DNA of 64,000 bases from Adlercreutzia agrestimuris (GCF_943193125.1 NZ_CALPCX010000001.1:682001-746000), one strand, 5' to 3'. Shown: positions 51,248 through 61,840, numbered from the stretch's first letter. Made by a program: numbers and translations. Notes: generated by a model from the sequence alone, not told the origin.

Positions 51248-51724
51248 CTATACCGTGTGACGTGGCAGTGATTTGAGAAGTGCCCAGGCAACTTGCTTGT
51301 CTTGGGCACTTTTGAGTTGCTCCTCAAATGACTTGAGTACCACAACGCTACGACCCATAATGCGCGATGTTGAGTTAGGTGCAAGTCCTACTTGGTAGGC
51401 ATCGCCAAGCATCTGTGCAGATGTGGCATCAGTGGTAACGATACAAAAAGGGTCAAGTCCTTCAACAAGTAATTTGAGAGCGGCGGCGTCAAGTTGAGTG
51501 TCATGGGCACCCTCTATCTGGGCAAAGGTACAAGCAGCACAGCCGTATCCAAACGATTTTGCGGATGAGTTCAAAGCGTCACGTGCTGCAGGGTCAAGCA
51601 AACTTGAGCTTATAACCAAGAAAATCCCGCAACGTTCGCCGCTGAGATGCTCCCCAAAAAGAGACCAAGTAGAAACAAGCGTTGCTTCGCACATGTTACC
51701 ATTTGCAGAAATATTCACACTCAC
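51248..51724 (-). CDS. Conserved-looking hypothetical protein
   Basis: The 158-residue product starts at GTG 51724 (GTG 51718 has better spacing to AAGGG). It has CGIFLVISSSLLDPAARDAL, GYGCAACTFAQIEG and a TTDATSAQMLGDAYQVG segment reminiscent of an alpha/beta fold, plus MGRSVVVLKSFEEQL near the end. There is no signal peptide or membrane span. I do not recognise a family. It is divergent from the next small gene. Confidence 0.6.
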   Translation of the reverse strand: MSVNISANGNMCEATLVSTWSLFGEHLSGERCGIFLVISSSLLDPAARDALNSSAKSFGYGCAACTFAQIEGAHDTQLDAAALKLLVEGLDPFCIVTTDATSAQMLGDAYQVGLAPNSTSRIMGRSVVVLKSFEEQLKSAQDKQVAWALLKSLPRHTV

Positions 51725-51784
51725 CCTTGCGATTGAAGTTGTTTCGCCGTATAACCATCATAATAGCAACAAAGGAGGCGCACG

Positions 51785-52039
51785 ATGTGCACAAACGGAA
51801 TCAACACTGGACAGTTCGAGCAGATGATAGATCAAATTGATGACCACATTAAGCTGGAGCGCCGCTGGACACATACGCTCGGACATATGGCAGATGATGC
51901 GGGTTATCCCACAACATGTGCAAAATTGCACGCAGCTCAGGCGCTTTTAGATGATGTGCGCGCGCTACTTGATGAGGCGAAAGATTCGCTGGAAGATGAC
52001 GCAAATGCGGCATCGCAAATCAGCGTTAACCTGGTATAA
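51785..52039 (+). CDS. Small helical hypothetical protein
   Basis: An 84-residue acidic protein predicted to be nearly all helical, with two amphipathic helices (QFEQMIDQIDDHIKLERRW; AAQALLDDVRALLDEAKDSL). AAAGGAGG precedes the ATG, so it is well supported as expressed. It lies 54 bp before nikR and may share its transcript. The function is unknown. Confidence 0.65.
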   Translation: MCTNGINTGQFEQMIDQIDDHIKLERRWTHTLGHMADDAGYPTTCAKLHAAQALLDDVRALLDEAKDSLEDDANAASQISVNLV

Positions 52040-52092
52040 CGTGTCGACGTTGGCGAATTTGTGCTGTAGGGTGTTAAGAAAAGAAGTTCACT

Positions 52093-52521
52093 ATGACCAA
52101 TGATCTCATGCGTTTTTCTGTAGCCATGCCCGAAGAGTTGCTTGTGCGTTTTGATCGGCTGGTTGCGCGTCGAGGGTTGGCAAAAAATCGCAGTGAGGTT
52201 GTGCGCGATTTGGTGCGTGATGCGTTGATTGAGGACGAGTGCGCGCTTCCGGGCGTTGAAGTGATGGGAACCCTTACAATCGTGTTTGATCATCATGCCT
52301 CTGACTTGCAGGAAAAGCTGCATACAATCCAGCACGATTACGTGGATAACATTGTATCGTCCATGCATGTGCATGTTGATGCTCATCAGTGCCTTGAGGT
52401 GATTGTGCTTCGCGGTGAAGCAGGACTTGTGCATGATATTGCCAACTTGATTTTGGGCACCAAGGGCGTGCAGAATGGCAGGCTTGTGGTGACTACCGCT
52501 GGCGAAGGCGCGCTGCATTAG
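52093..52521 (+). CDS. nikR: Nickel-responsive regulator
   Basis: This 142-residue protein has an N-terminal ribbon-helix-helix (MRFSVAMPEELLVRFDRLVA; NRSEVVRDLVRDAL) and a C-terminal ACT-like nickel domain. The Ni ligands are visible as His in the MHVHVDAHQCLEVIVL stretch with its Cys. NikR represses nickel uptake when nickel is plentiful. The next gene is hypE, consistent with control of nickel-enzyme maturation. No nickel transporter is in the window. Confidence 0.94.
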   Translation: MTNDLMRFSVAMPEELLVRFDRLVARRGLAKNRSEVVRDLVRDALIEDECALPGVEVMGTLTIVFDHHASDLQEKLHTIQHDYVDNIVSSMHVHVDAHQCLEVIVLRGEAGLVHDIANLILGTKGVQNGRLVVTTAGEGALH

Positions 52522-52620
52522 GCGCACTTCGCACCCTGCAGCCCGCACCCCACACTCCAAGCGCGGCTTGAACCCCGCAACCTACGCGCACCTTACTTTC
52601 CCACTTGCAAGGAGAACGAT

Positions 52621-53643
52621 ATGGATACAACCGTAATGCTTGGCCACGGCAGTGGCGGGCTTATGATGAAACGCATCATTGACGAGGTCTTTTACGACGC
52701 CTATGGCAGCGACATCTTACTGCAAGGAGACGATGCAGCTGTGCTTGCTGCTCCCAATCCTGGAGAGCGCCTGGCCTTTTCCACCGATAGTTTTGTTGTC
52801 ACGCCTCACTTTTTCCCTGGAGGTGACATCGGGCGCCTCGCAGTGTGTGGAACCGTCAATGATGTGGCCACCAGCGGCGCTGTACCGAAATACATAAGCT
52901 GTGGCATGATCTTGGAAGAGGGTTTTCCGGTTGAAGACCTTCGCCGAATTTGCGCATCTATGGCAGAAGCTGCAAAAGAGGCGGGTGTGATTATTGCTAC
53001 GGGTGACACGAAAGTTGTCAATCGTGGTCATGGTGACGGCATCTATATCAATACTTCAGGCGTTGGTACGCTTGCGCCAGGTATTACTCTGGGCGGCGCA
53101 GAATGCAAGCCGGGCGACAAAGTGCTGGTCACAGGTAGTTTGGGTGACCATGGCATCACAATAATGAGCTGTAGAGAGTCGCTGTCTTTCTCCACCGACC
53201 TGCAAAGCGACGCCGCACCGCTCAACCATCTCATTGCCCATGTGCTTTCCGTAGCGCCACATACGCGCTGTTTTCGTGATCCTACGCGTGGTGGTCTTGC
53301 TTCGACCCTGAATGAGTTGGCGGCGCAATCGCAGACTGACATTTTTGTTGATGAGGCTGCTATTCCCGTTAAACCAGCGGTGCGTGGTGCATGTGAAATG
53401 CTTGGTTATGATGTGTTGCAGGTGGCCAACGAAGGCAAGATGGTGTGCGTTGTTGCCGCCGATGAAGCCGAGGCTGCGCTTGAGGCAATGCGCTCGCAAA
53501 CATATGGCGAAGATGCTGCCATCATTGGTGAAGTGGCGCAGCTTAATCCCGAACGAGGTCCTAAAGTGTTTTTGCGTACTGCATTTGGCACCGCTCGCAT
53601 CTTAGATATGCTGGTAGGTGAGCAGCTTCCGCGCATTTGCTAG
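52621..53643 (+). CDS. hypE: Hydrogenase maturation protein HypE
   Basis: HypE dehydrates the HypF-delivered carbamoyl group on its C-terminal cysteine to a thiocyanate for the Fe-CN ligands of [NiFe]-hydrogenase. It has LGHGSGGLMMKRI, GDDAAVL, AVCGTVNDVATSGA, TGDTKVV, the ATP-binding RDPTRGGLASTLNE and the terminal Cys in LPRIC. AAGGAG precedes the ATG. No other hyp gene or hydrogenase lies in the window, so its partners must be elsewhere. Confidence 0.95.
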   Translation: MDTTVMLGHGSGGLMMKRIIDEVFYDAYGSDILLQGDDAAVLAAPNPGERLAFSTDSFVVTPHFFPGGDIGRLAVCGTVNDVATSGAVPKYISCGMILEEGFPVEDLRRICASMAEAAKEAGVIIATGDTKVVNRGHGDGIYINTSGVGTLAPGITLGGAECKPGDKVLVTGSLGDHGITIMSCRESLSFSTDLQSDAAPLNHLIAHVLSVAPHTRCFRDPTRGGLASTLNELAAQSQTDIFVDEAAIPVKPAVRGACEMLGYDVLQVANEGKMVCVVAADEAEAALEAMRSQTYGEDAAIIGEVAQLNPERGPKVFLRTAFGTARILDMLVGEQLPRIC

Positions 53644-53847
53644 GGTTGTGTATTATTTCGTAACCAGTCTCACCCGGAAATTACCGCATCTTGAAAAATC
53701 TCATTTTTGCCTTGAAATCTAGTAAAAGTCGGGTATCTTACGGGCATGTGGTTTTGAAGCTTTGGAGTGAAGCATACTAAACGCTAAAGTTGCATGAAGC
53801 GATGAGTGCTGAAGCTCTTAAGGTTCTAAAATGAGAAGGAGATTACC

Positions 53848-54036
53848 ATGTCCCATCCGGTTATTGAGGCTGATGAGTGCATTGGTTGTGGCATCTGCGT
53901 TGATGCATGCCCCCAAGAGGTGCTCGAAGTAGTTGGCGGCGTTGCTGACGTTGTTAACGAAGAAAATTGCATTGCATGTGGCGATTGCGTAGAAGAGTGC
54001 CCGATGGGTGCTATTCCTGAGGTAGTTGAAGACTAA
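53848..54036 (+). CDS. 2[4Fe-4S] ferredoxin
   Basis: A 62-residue clostridial-type ferredoxin with two Cys clusters: CIGCGICVDACP and CIACGDCVEECP, an internal duplication binding two [4Fe-4S] centres for low-potential electron transfer. AGAAGGAG precedes the ATG, and a strong terminator follows, so it is probably a single-gene transcript. Confidence 0.96.
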   Translation: MSHPVIEADECIGCGICVDACPQEVLEVVGGVADVVNEENCIACGDCVEECPMGAIPEVVED

Positions 54037-54060
54037 CTCTGAGCTAATTGCAAGCAATTA

Positions 54061-54095
54061 ACCCCCGTGGTTTCTAACCACGGGGGTTTCTTTTT
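54061..54095 (+). terminator. Rho-independent terminator of the ferredoxin gene
   Basis: A stem CCCCCGTGGTT/AACCACGGGGG with a short loop is followed by TTTCTTTTT. Confidence 0.92.
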
Positions 54096-54130
54096 GCCCT
54101 TGTGGATGTATTGTTCCTTTGAGGCTCTCC

Positions 54131-54316
54131 TGATAAAACTTTCTATAAAACACCAAACTTTGGCAGGAAAAGTGCCCGATTAGGCGGATTGGGCCTCAAA
54201 ATGGCTGGAAAAGTCGCCGATTAGGTGGGTCGTCCTCCAAAAACCGCCTAATCGGGCACATTCCCTGCCACACTTTGCCAAAAACTGCCATATTTTAGTT
54301 CAGCTCTGTAATAAAA
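54131..54316 (+). repeat. Dispersed CCGATTAGG inverted-repeat element, copy C
   Basis: The core is 54161-54270 (110 bp), with the same ends and internal motif as copies A and B. Flanks match from TGATAAAAC to the ATAAAA end. The G+C-rich module is absent here. Confidence 0.9.
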
Positions 54317-54661
54317 ACCATTCGCCACTTAGGCAAAATTACCCATAATTCCAGGTCAGTGCCGAATAGTTGCTTATGTCCCTGTCACGCTGCATGCTGC
54401 GCCACTCACTACAAGTCAACTACGGCTTCTATCGTCGCTAGCTTGCGCGTTACAAGACTGCATAAGTCAGGTTAGCTCACAATTCCTACACATGGTTTAG
54501 GGAAAAAGCTGACAGTTAGGACAGAGGTTGGTTTTGAATCGCCGTCCTGGAAACAGGCTTGTGACCAGCACGTAACGGTTGGCGGTTTCGTGAGACGTAG
54601 GGTTTCAAGGTGTTTATAGTAGTGATGTTAAAGAAACATATAAATAAGTTTTGTAAGAAAC
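54317..54661. other. Intergenic region upstream of the dnaK promoter
   Basis: No gene, tRNA or repeat is recognised in these 345 bp. A small CCTGGAAACAGG hairpin occurs near 54546. Confidence 0.4.
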
Positions 54662-54690
54662 TTGACAGTGATAGACTTAGATTATATAGT
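54662..54690 (+). promoter_or_regulatory. Putative sigma-A promoter of the dnaK operon
   Basis: TTGACA (54662-54667) and TATAGT (54685-54690) are separated by 17 bp. TTGACA is mirrored by TGTCAA at 54690-54695. The leader to dnaK would be about 245 nt. Confidence 0.65.
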
Positions 54691-54836
54691 GTCAAACATC
54701 ATAAAATACTTGTACCTATGATACTTACGTGTTTTGTTTCGTCTGTTCTCTGCACTGCGGGCAGTCGAAATGCATCGAACAGAGCCGAAGCAACATACGT
54801 ATCTATATCGAGTGTTGAAGCTGCGTAGCCTAAAAA

Positions 54837-54867
54837 CCTCGTTGAGAGCCGAGTGAATCTCACGAGG
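54837..54867. promoter_or_regulatory. Candidate HspR operator or leader hairpin
   Basis: CCTCGTTGAGA-N10-TCTCACGAGG is an almost perfect inverted repeat containing TTGAGA...TCTCA arms that recall HAIR (CTTGAGT-N7-ACTCAAG), but the spacing is longer. It lies in the dnaK leader. Confidence 0.35.
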
Positions 54868-54942
54868 GTGACGCAAGCGGAAGCACTCAGCACTACCAAG
54901 CACAAACTAACGAGAAAGAATGCAACGAAAGGAAGCAAAACT

Positions 54943-56847
54943 ATGAGCAAGATTCTCGGTATTGACCTGGGCACTACGAACTCAGCCATGGCAGTCATGG
55001 AGGGTTCAGAGCCTGAAATCTTGGTGAATGCAGAAGGAGATCGTACAACCCCGTCCGTTGAGGGCTTCCGTAAAGACGGCGAACGTGTTGTTGGTAAATC
55101 TGCAAAGAACCAAGCTGTTACCAATCCTGAAAATACCGTTTCATCAGTGAAGCGTTTTATTGGCCGTTCTTTTGACGAGACGCCAGAAGAGCAAAAGACG
55201 GTAAGCTACAAAGTACAAAAGGGCAAGGATGGTCGTGCTGTTGTAGACATTAACGGCAAGGACTACACGCCTGAAGAGATTTCTGCAATGGTTCTTCAGA
55301 AGCTCAAGAGTGACGCAGAGAAGGTCTTGGGTTCTCCTGTTACTCAAGCAGTTATTACTGTTCCTGCATACTTCAATGACGCTCAGCGTCAGGCAACCAA
55401 AGACGCTGGCAAGATTGCAGGTCTTGAAGTGCTCCGTATCATCAACGAGCCTACGGCTGCAGCACTGGCATATGGTCTTGATAAGACTAACAAAGATGAG
55501 AAGATTCTCGTATTTGACCTGGGCGGCGGCACGTTTGACGTTTCAATCCTTGAATTAGGTGACGGTGTCTTTGAGGTAGCTTCAACCGCTGGTGACAACC
55601 ACCTCGGTGGTGACGATTGGGATCAGCGCATCATTGATTGGCTTGCAGACAAATTCAAGGCTGACAATGGCATTGATCTGCGCCAAGACAAAATGGCTCT
55701 ACAGCGCTTGAAGGAAGCAGCTGAAAAAGCAAAGATGGAACTGAGCTCTACGACGCAGGCAAACATCAACCTGCCCTTCATTACCGCTGATGCATCTGGT
55801 CCTAAGCACTTGGATTACACGCTTACTCGCACCGAGTTTGAGCGCATCACCAAGGACCTGCTGGATCGCTGCAAGAAGCCTGTTGAGCAAGCACTCGCAG
55901 ACGCTGGTCTGAAGTCAGGCGACATTGACGAGGTTATTCTTGTTGGTGGTTCAACGCGTATGCCAGCCGTACAAGAGCTTGTTAAGAAGCTCACGGGTAA
56001 AGATCCGAACATGTCAGTAAATCCTGACGAGGTTGTAGCTATGGGCGCAGCTGTTCAGGGCGGCGTTTTGGCTGGTGACGTTGAAGGCATCTTGTTGCTT
56101 GACGTAACGCCTCTGTCCTTGGGTGTTGAGACCATGGGCGGCGTTATGACCAAGATGATTGAGCGCAACACGACAATCCCGACACGCAAAACTGAGATTT
56201 ACTCAACCGCATCTGACAACCAGACCTCAGTAGAGGTTCATGTCCTGCAAGGCGAACGCCAGATGGCTTCTGACAATAAGACACTTGGCAAGTTCCAGTT
56301 GACCGGCATCCCGGCTGCTCGTCGTGGTGTTCCGCAAATTGAGGTTACGTTTGACATTGACGCTAACGGCATCGTAAACGTTTCTGCTAAGGATTTGGGC
56401 ACTGGCAAGCAGCAGCAGATCACCATTTCTGGTTCTACTGCTCTGAACGATGATGAAGTTGAGCGCATGGTAAAAGATGCTGAGCAGCATGCTGAGGAAG
56501 ATCAGCGTCGTCGCGAAGAAGCAGAGATCCGCAACACGGCCGATGCTTTGGTAAACGCTACCGAGCAGACGCTGTCTGAAGTTGGCGACAAAGCTCCGTC
56601 AGACGTTAAGAGCGCAGCTGAGGAAGCCATTGCTGAGGCAAAGACCGCGCTGGCTGGCACCGATCTTGAGGCCATTAAGCAGGCAACCGAGAAGATGCAA
56701 CAAGCAGGTTACAAACTGGCTGAAGTTGTTTACAGCACCGAAGGTCCCAACGCTGCATCAGAAGCTGCTGCAGCTGAGACCACGCCTGCTGATGACACCA
56801 TTGAGGCAGACTACGAAGTAGTAGACGACGAAAACGAAGGGAAGTAA
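54943..56847 (+). CDS. dnaK: Chaperone DnaK (Hsp70)
   Basis: This 634-residue Hsp70 has [16 protein letters not shown], the ATPase motifs [13 protein letters not shown] and [17 protein letters not shown], the linker and substrate-binding entry [14 protein letters not shown], and a helical lid with an acidic C-terminus ([18 protein letters not shown]). ATG 54943 follows GAAAGGAAG and sits at the conserved N-terminus. It leads the dnaK-grpE-dnaJ-hspR-clpB operon. Confidence 0.98.
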   Translation: MSKILGIDLGTTNSAMAVMEGSEPEILVNAEGDRTTPSVEGFRKDGERVVGKSAKNQAVTNPENTVSSVKRFIGRSFDETPEEQKTVSYKVQKGKDGRAVVDINGKDYTPEEISAMVLQKLKSDAEKVLGSPVTQAVITVPAYFNDAQRQATKDAGKIAGLEVLRIINEPTAAALAYGLDKTNKDEKILVFDLGGGTFDVSILELGDGVFEVASTAGDNHLGGDDWDQRIIDWLADKFKADNGIDLRQDKMALQRLKEAAEKAKMELSSTTQANINLPFITADASGPKHLDYTLTRTEFERITKDLLDRCKKPVEQALADAGLKSGDIDEVILVGGSTRMPAVQELVKKLTGKDPNMSVNPDEVVAMGAAVQGGVLAGDVEGILLLDVTPLSLGVETMGGVMTKMIERNTTIPTRKTEIYSTASDNQTSVEVHVLQGERQMASDNKTLGKFQLTGIPAARRGVPQIEVTFDIDANGIVNVSAKDLGTGKQQQITISGSTALNDDEVERMVKDAEQHAEEDQRRREEAEIRNTADALVNATEQTLSEVGDKAPSDVKSAAEEAIAEAKTALAGTDLEAIKQATEKMQQAGYKLAEVVYSTEGPNAASEAAAAETTPADDTIEADYEVVDDENEGK

Positions 56848-56852
56848 AAGCC

Positions 56853-57554
56853 ATGGTTGAGCAAGGCACGCCAAATGCGGCGCGCGGCACCCAGGCCGAT
56901 GACTTGAAGGCTGCTGCAGCGGACGTTTCAGATGTTGAGACAGTTGCCGCTGAAGCCGCTGAAACCCTGACTGATGCGTCGCAAAACCTTGATGACATCT
57001 CGGTTGACGAAGTAGTTGTTGAAGGTACGCCCGGTGTTGAAACTGCTTCAGTTGCAGAAGATCTCTACAACGAAGCAAAGAAGCAAGTGGAAGAGTGGCA
57101 AGGCAAGTATATGCGTCTGCATGCCGAATGGGATACCTATCGCAGACGCACCAATGAGCAGCGCGAAATTGAAAAGGCGCGCGCCACCGAAAAGCTTGTA
57201 ACTGATCTTTTGCCGGTGATTGATGACTTTGAGCGAACCATTGGCTATGCAACAGACAATGGTGAAACGGGTCTTTTAGACGGCGTGAAGGCAGTGCACG
57301 CAAAGTTTGTAAGCGTGCTGCAGAAAGACGGAGTTGAGGTAATTGATCCGGTAGGTCAACCTTTCGACTCACTTGAAGCACAAGCCGTAGCAACGGTGCC
57401 CGATTCAAATGAATTTGATGAGACCGTTCATGAGGTCTATCAAAAGGGTTACAAGATGGGAACGAAAGTTCTCAGACCTGCAATGGTTACCGTGACAACC
57501 GGCGGTCCAAAGCGGGAGAAAACACCTGATGAGGGCGGCGAAAGTACAGAATAG
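56853..57554 (+). CDS. grpE: Nucleotide exchange factor GrpE
   Basis: This 233-residue protein is the ADP-exchange partner of DnaK. An acidic, Ala-rich N-terminal tail (about 70 residues) precedes the long coiled coil ([20 protein letters not shown]) and the beta-wing domain with [14 protein letters not shown] and VTTGGPK. It starts 5 bp after dnaK. Confidence 0.95.
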   Translation: MVEQGTPNAARGTQADDLKAAAADVSDVETVAAEAAETLTDASQNLDDISVDEVVVEGTPGVETASVAEDLYNEAKKQVEEWQGKYMRLHAEWDTYRRRTNEQREIEKARATEKLVTDLLPVIDDFERTIGYATDNGETGLLDGVKAVHAKFVSVLQKDGVEVIDPVGQPFDSLEAQAVATVPDSNEFDETVHEVYQKGYKMGTKVLRPAMVTVTTGGPKREKTPDEGGESTE

Positions 57555-57563
57555 TGTACGCGG

Positions 57564-57592
57564 TGAAGGCGGGCTTTCAAAGCCCGCCTTCA
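57564..57592 (+). other. Strong intercistronic hairpin between grpE and dnaJ
   Basis: TGAAGGCGGGCTT/AAGCCCGCCTTCA forms a 13-bp perfect stem with a 3-nt loop and no T-run. It starts 9 bp after the grpE stop and may set the ratio of GrpE to DnaJ by mRNA processing or stabilisation. Confidence 0.75.
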
Positions 57593-57640
57593 TACGCTCA
57601 AACAACGCATAACAACTGTGAAGGAGGTAGAGCAGAGATT

Positions 57641-58576
57641 ATGGCAGCTACCCCTGATTACTACAAAACACTTGGAGTCCCTCGCACGGCAACTCAAGCT
57701 GAGATCAAAAAGGCATTTCGTAAATTAGCCCGCACGCATCATCCTGATGCGGGTGGCGATGAGGCTAAGTTCAAGGAAATCAATGAAGCCTACGAAGTCC
57801 TTTCTGACGAAAAAAAGCGCGAACTCTATGACCAGTATGGCACTGCTAACGAAAACCAAATTCCCCATGGGTGGGGCGGCGGTTCGGCCGTCAACGTAGA
57901 AGACATTTTTGGCGGCGGTTTCGGTGGCGGTAGCTGGGCAGATATTCTTGAGAGTATTCGCCATGGCGAAGGAGCCTTTGGATCAAACTGGGACTTCGGT
58001 GGTGGTTATCAGCCACGACCCCGTAAAGGTCAAGATATGAACGTCACGCTTAACGTGTCGTTTGATGAAGCATTCAACGGTGCCGAGAAAAAGGTAACCG
58101 TACGTGTTCCTGGCAGGTCAGAATCTGAAACGCTGACGGTCAAGATCCCTGCTGGTGCAGTGGATGGTGGACGTCTTCGCTTTAAGGGTAAAGGTGCCCC
58201 GGGTGAAAATGGCGGCGCAGATGGTGACTTGCTTATTACAACGAAGATTGAGGCCAACGATCTGTATTCGCGCAAAGGTGCAGATGTCCTCATGACCGTT
58301 CCGCTCAATATCGCGGAGGCAGCGCTTGGTGCAAGCGTGGTGGTACCTACGCCCGATGGAAAAAAGGCGCGCGTCAAAGTTCCAGCTGGAACGCAAGACG
58401 ACACCGTATTGACCGTACGCGGCAAAGGTGCCCCGAAAGTGAAGGGTGACGGCAATGGAGATCTCAAGATCACCATTAAAGTTATTATCCCGAAGGATAT
58501 GAACGAAGACCAAACAAAAGCCATGGAAGACTTCCTGGCTGCAAGTACTGAATCGGTAAGGAGCTGGGAAGCATGA
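57641..58576 (+). CDS. dnaJ: DnaJ-type co-chaperone without zinc finger (CbpA-like)
   Basis: This 311-residue J protein has the J domain with HPD ([17 protein letters not shown]), a Gly/Phe-rich segment ([15 protein letters not shown]), then the two C-terminal beta domains ([40 protein letters not shown]). There is no Cys-rich CxxCxGxG zinc finger and no cysteine at all, so it is a class II J protein. AAGGAGG lies somewhat far (14 bp) from ATG 57641. The stop overlaps hspR. Confidence 0.93.
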   Translation: MAATPDYYKTLGVPRTATQAEIKKAFRKLARTHHPDAGGDEAKFKEINEAYEVLSDEKKRELYDQYGTANENQIPHGWGGGSAVNVEDIFGGGFGGGSWADILESIRHGEGAFGSNWDFGGGYQPRPRKGQDMNVTLNVSFDEAFNGAEKKVTVRVPGRSESETLTVKIPAGAVDGGRLRFKGKGAPGENGGADGDLLITTKIEANDLYSRKGADVLMTVPLNIAEAALGASVVVPTPDGKKARVKVPAGTQDDTVLTVRGKGAPKVKGDGNGDLKITIKVIIPKDMNEDQTKAMEDFLAASTESVRSWEA

Positions 58577-58968
58577 GCGGCAACCGAACCGACCGCAACC
58601 GACCGTTGTACATGATTAGTGTGGCCGCTGAGCTGACTGGTGTGCATCCGCAGACGCTTCGTACCTACGAGCAAAAAGGTCTTGTTACACCGCAGCGTAC
58701 CAGCGGAAATACCAGGATGTATTCGCAGGCTGATATTGAGCGGCTTGAATTGATTAACGAACTTACCGGCGAAGGCATTAACTTGGCTGGCGTCATTCGC
58801 ATCTTAGATTTGCAAGGTAGGCTTGATGAGCGCGATGCAGAACTCGACGATCTGCATAAACGCGTTCGCCGTCTTGCGGATAGGGTGCATGAACTTGAGA
58901 CGCGTGAAAGCGTTAACGCCTTGGTTCGCGTGGCGGACATGCCAAGCTCCCTTCGCCGCTTGAAATAG
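58573..58968 (+). CDS. hspR: Heat-shock repressor HspR (MerR family)
   Basis: This 131-residue protein has a MerR-type winged helix ([39 protein letters not shown]) followed by a coiled coil ([20 protein letters not shown]). In actinobacteria HspR represses the dnaK operon and clpB with DnaK as corepressor. It overlaps dnaJ by ATGA and ends 22 bp before clpB, which fits autoregulation of the whole operon. Confidence 0.94.
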   Translation: MSGNRTDRNRPLYMISVAAELTGVHPQTLRTYEQKGLVTPQRTSGNTRMYSQADIERLELINELTGEGINLAGVIRILDLQGRLDERDAELDDLHKRVRRLADRVHELETRESVNALVRVADMPSSLRRLK

Positions 58969-58990
58969 GAAATGAAAAGGAGGGTACGCC

Positions 58991-61732
58991 ATGAATATGG
59001 GCAACCTCAGCAAATTGGCGCTTGGGGCGCAAGAAGCATTGCAGCAGACGCTTGTTATTGCGTCTGAGAATGAATCGTCCCAGGCTGAGCCAATTCATAT
59101 GCTTAAGGCGCTTTTGGCTTCGCAAGAAAATAATTTGTCGGCCATTATTAAGCGCATCGGGGCAGATTTGTTCCAGCTCAACGCTAATGTTGATGCTGAA
59201 ATTGCAAGTATGCCAAAAATTAGTGGCGCGGGTGCTATGAGTGGTATTCCGTCGCAGGCACTTATGGGTGTCATTGATAAAGCGGTTAAAATTGCAGATC
59301 GCTTGGGAGATAGCTATGCCACAACCGAGCACTTGCTCATTGCACTTTCTGAGGGCAAAGACTCGGCTGCAAAGATTTTGAGTGCTGCAAATGTGAATCG
59401 CAAAAATATCGAAGCTGCTTATGAGGAGCTGCGCGGTGAGACGCGTGTGACAGACCCGAACAACAAGACGCAGTTTGAAGCGCTTGAGCAGTACGGTCAA
59501 AATCTGACGCTTAAAGCGCGTGAAGGCAAACTAGATCCTGTTATTGGTCGTTCGGAAGAGATTCGCCGTACTATTCAGGTGCTGTCTCGCCGTACGAAGA
59601 ACAACCCGGTGCTCATAGGTGAGCCAGGCGTTGGCAAAACAGCAATTATTGAGGGCTTGGCACAACGTATTGTTGCAGGTGACGTGCCATCTTCGCTGCG
59701 TGATAAAGAGATTATCGCGCTTGATTTGTCCTCTATGGTTGCCGGCGCTAAGTATCGCGGCGAATTTGAAGACAGGCTTAAGGCTGTTATTCGCGAAGTA
59801 AAAGATTCTGACGGACGCGTCATTTTGTTTATTGATGAGTTGCATACCATCGTTGGTGCAGGTTCAACTGGTGACAGTTCTATGGATGCAGGCAACATGC
59901 TCAAACCAGCACTGTCTCGTGGTGAGTTGCATGTTATTGGCGCAACAACGCTAGATGAGTACCGCAAGTACATTGAGAAAGACGCTGCTCTTGAGCGACG
60001 CTTCCAGCCGGTTATGGTGACCGAGCCGACCGTTGAAGATACTATTGCAATTTTGCGTGGCTTGAAAGAGAAATACGAGATCCACCATGGCGTTCGTATT
60101 ACCGACTCCGCTATTGTGGCGTCAGCTGAGCTCTCAAACCGCTACATCACCGATCGTTTCTTACCCGACAAGGCAATTGACTTGATGGACGAAGCAGCAT
60201 CTCGTTTGCGCATTGAGATTGATTCAATGCCTGAAGAGGTGGATGCGGCTGAGCGTAAACTCACACAAATGCAAATTGAAGAGGAAGCACTCAAGAAGGA
60301 AAATGATGAGGTTTCCAAAGAACGTCTTGAAGGCCTTCGCAAGGAAATAGCAACAGCTAAAGAGTCGCTTGATAAGCGTAAAGCTGAATGGCGCAATGAA
60401 AAAGATGCCATTGAGTATGTGCAAAACCTCAAGGCTGATTTGGAAGGCGCGCAGCTTGAAGAGGAGCGCGCAACCCGTGAGGGAGACCTGGTAAAAGCTT
60501 CTGAGATTCGTTATGCGCGAATTCCTGAGTTGCAGCAAAAGCTGGAGCAGGCTGAGCATGACTTGAATGTTCGCCAGCAAGATGGCGCAATTCTGAAAGA
60601 GGAAGTTTCAGAAGACGAAATAGCCGAGGTTGTATCAACTTGGACGGGCATCCCGATTCAAAAGATGATGCGCGGCGAGATGGAAAAGCTCATTGACCTG
60701 GAGAAGGTTTTGCATGAGCGCGTTATCGGTCAAGATGAGGCAGTTAGCTCGGTGGCAGGCGCTATTCGTCGTAATCGTGCTGGTTTGTCTGATCCAGATA
60801 AGCCAATTGGTTCGTTCTTATTCTTAGGACCTACAGGCGTTGGCAAGACCGAGCTTGCAAAAGCGCTGGCAGAGTACTTGTTTGACTCTGAGCGTGCTAT
60901 GGTGCGTATTGATATGTCAGAGTACATGGAGAAGTTCAGCGTACAGAGGCTTATTGGTGCGCCTCCAGGATATGTGGGTTATGACGAAGGCGGTCAGCTG
61001 ACCGAGGCGGTTCGTCGCAAGCCTTATAGTGTGATCTTGCTTGATGAGATTGAGAAGGCGCATCCTGATGTCTTCAATATCTTGTTGCAGGTTTTAGATG
61101 ATGGCCGTTTGACTGATGGTCAGGGTCGTGTGGTGAGCTTCAAGAACGCCATTATTATCATGACCAGTAACGTTGGATCGCAGTTTATTCGCGAGCGCGC
61201 AGCTCACGAGCGCGAAACCATGGGCGATATGCTTGAGGACGTTGTGAACATGACTCCCGAAGAGGGAGCAAAGAAGCTGGCGGAATTCACCAATGCAATT
61301 CAAGATGCATTGCGCGCAACGTTTAAGCCAGAGTTTTTGAACCGTATTGATGATATTGTGACGTTCAACGAGCTCTCTATTGCAAATATGGAGCCTATCG
61401 TTGAGTTGCAACTGAACGACGTACGCGAGCGCTTGGCTACGCGTCGCGTGACGCTTGATGTGTCGCCGGCAGCTATGGAGCATTTGGCCATTGATGGCTA
61501 TGACCCGGTGTATGGCGCTCGTCCGTTGAAGCGTTTGATTCAGCGTGAGGTAGTTGATCGTATTGCACAGCTCGTTATTGAGGGTAAGCTGTTTGATCGC
61601 AGCCACGTACTCATTGACATCAACGCTGATGGCGATTATGAATGCAAGGTTGAAGAGGCGCTTGATCTGGGAAATCTAGATGAGTTGAACTTGGAAGACC
61701 TCAATGATATGGGATTGGATGAGGACGAGTAG
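58991..61732 (+). CDS. clpB: Disaggregase ClpB
   Basis: This 913-residue Hsp100 has an N-terminal Clp domain, NBD1 with [19 protein letters not shown] and [11 protein letters not shown], a long coiled-coil middle domain (residues about 410-530), and NBD2 with [20 protein letters not shown] and [12 protein letters not shown]. Length is above the usual 860 because of an acidic C-terminal extension ([18 protein letters not shown] and following acidic residues). AAAAGGAGGG precedes ATG 58991. It works with DnaK to rescue aggregated proteins and is the last gene of the operon. Confidence 0.97.
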   Translation: MNMGNLSKLALGAQEALQQTLVIASENESSQAEPIHMLKALLASQENNLSAIIKRIGADLFQLNANVDAEIASMPKISGAGAMSGIPSQALMGVIDKAVKIADRLGDSYATTEHLLIALSEGKDSAAKILSAANVNRKNIEAAYEELRGETRVTDPNNKTQFEALEQYGQNLTLKAREGKLDPVIGRSEEIRRTIQVLSRRTKNNPVLIGEPGVGKTAIIEGLAQRIVAGDVPSSLRDKEIIALDLSSMVAGAKYRGEFEDRLKAVIREVKDSDGRVILFIDELHTIVGAGSTGDSSMDAGNMLKPALSRGELHVIGATTLDEYRKYIEKDAALERRFQPVMVTEPTVEDTIAILRGLKEKYEIHHGVRITDSAIVASAELSNRYITDRFLPDKAIDLMDEAASRLRIEIDSMPEEVDAAERKLTQMQIEEEALKKENDEVSKERLEGLRKEIATAKESLDKRKAEWRNEKDAIEYVQNLKADLEGAQLEEERATREGDLVKASEIRYARIPELQQKLEQAEHDLNVRQQDGAILKEEVSEDEIAEVVSTWTGIPIQKMMRGEMEKLIDLEKVLHERVIGQDEAVSSVAGAIRRNRAGLSDPDKPIGSFLFLGPTGVGKTELAKALAEYLFDSERAMVRIDMSEYMEKFSVQRLIGAPPGYVGYDEGGQLTEAVRRKPYSVILLDEIEKAHPDVFNILLQVLDDGRLTDGQGRVVSFKNAIIIMTSNVGSQFIRERAAHERETMGDMLEDVVNMTPEEGAKKLAEFTNAIQDALRATFKPEFLNRIDDIVTFNELSIANMEPIVELQLNDVRERLATRRVTLDVSPAAMEHLAIDGYDPVYGARPLKRLIQREVVDRIAQLVIEGKLFDRSHVLIDINADGDYECKVEEALDLGNLDELNLEDLNDMGLDEDE

Positions 61733-61780
61733 TTTGCAATCCGCTTTATAAACCTGACGCGTAGATAATACGCAACACAA

Positions 61781-61812
61781 AAAAGGTGCAGCCCTGAGAG
61801 CTGCACCTTTTA
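61781..61812 (+). terminator. Rho-independent terminator of the heat-shock operon
   Basis: AAAAGGTGCAGC/GCTGCACCTTTT around a 7-nt loop, with a T-rich end; it can also serve the convergent surface-protein gene. Confidence 0.92.
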
Positions 61813-61840
61813 TTGTAAAGAGTTGCTTTAAAGCCTTTTG

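Noticed and set aside
54610..54828. 72-codon open frame upstream of dnaK
   Set aside because: It contains the likely dnaK promoter and has no ribosome site; its residues show no membrane or domain pattern beyond chance.
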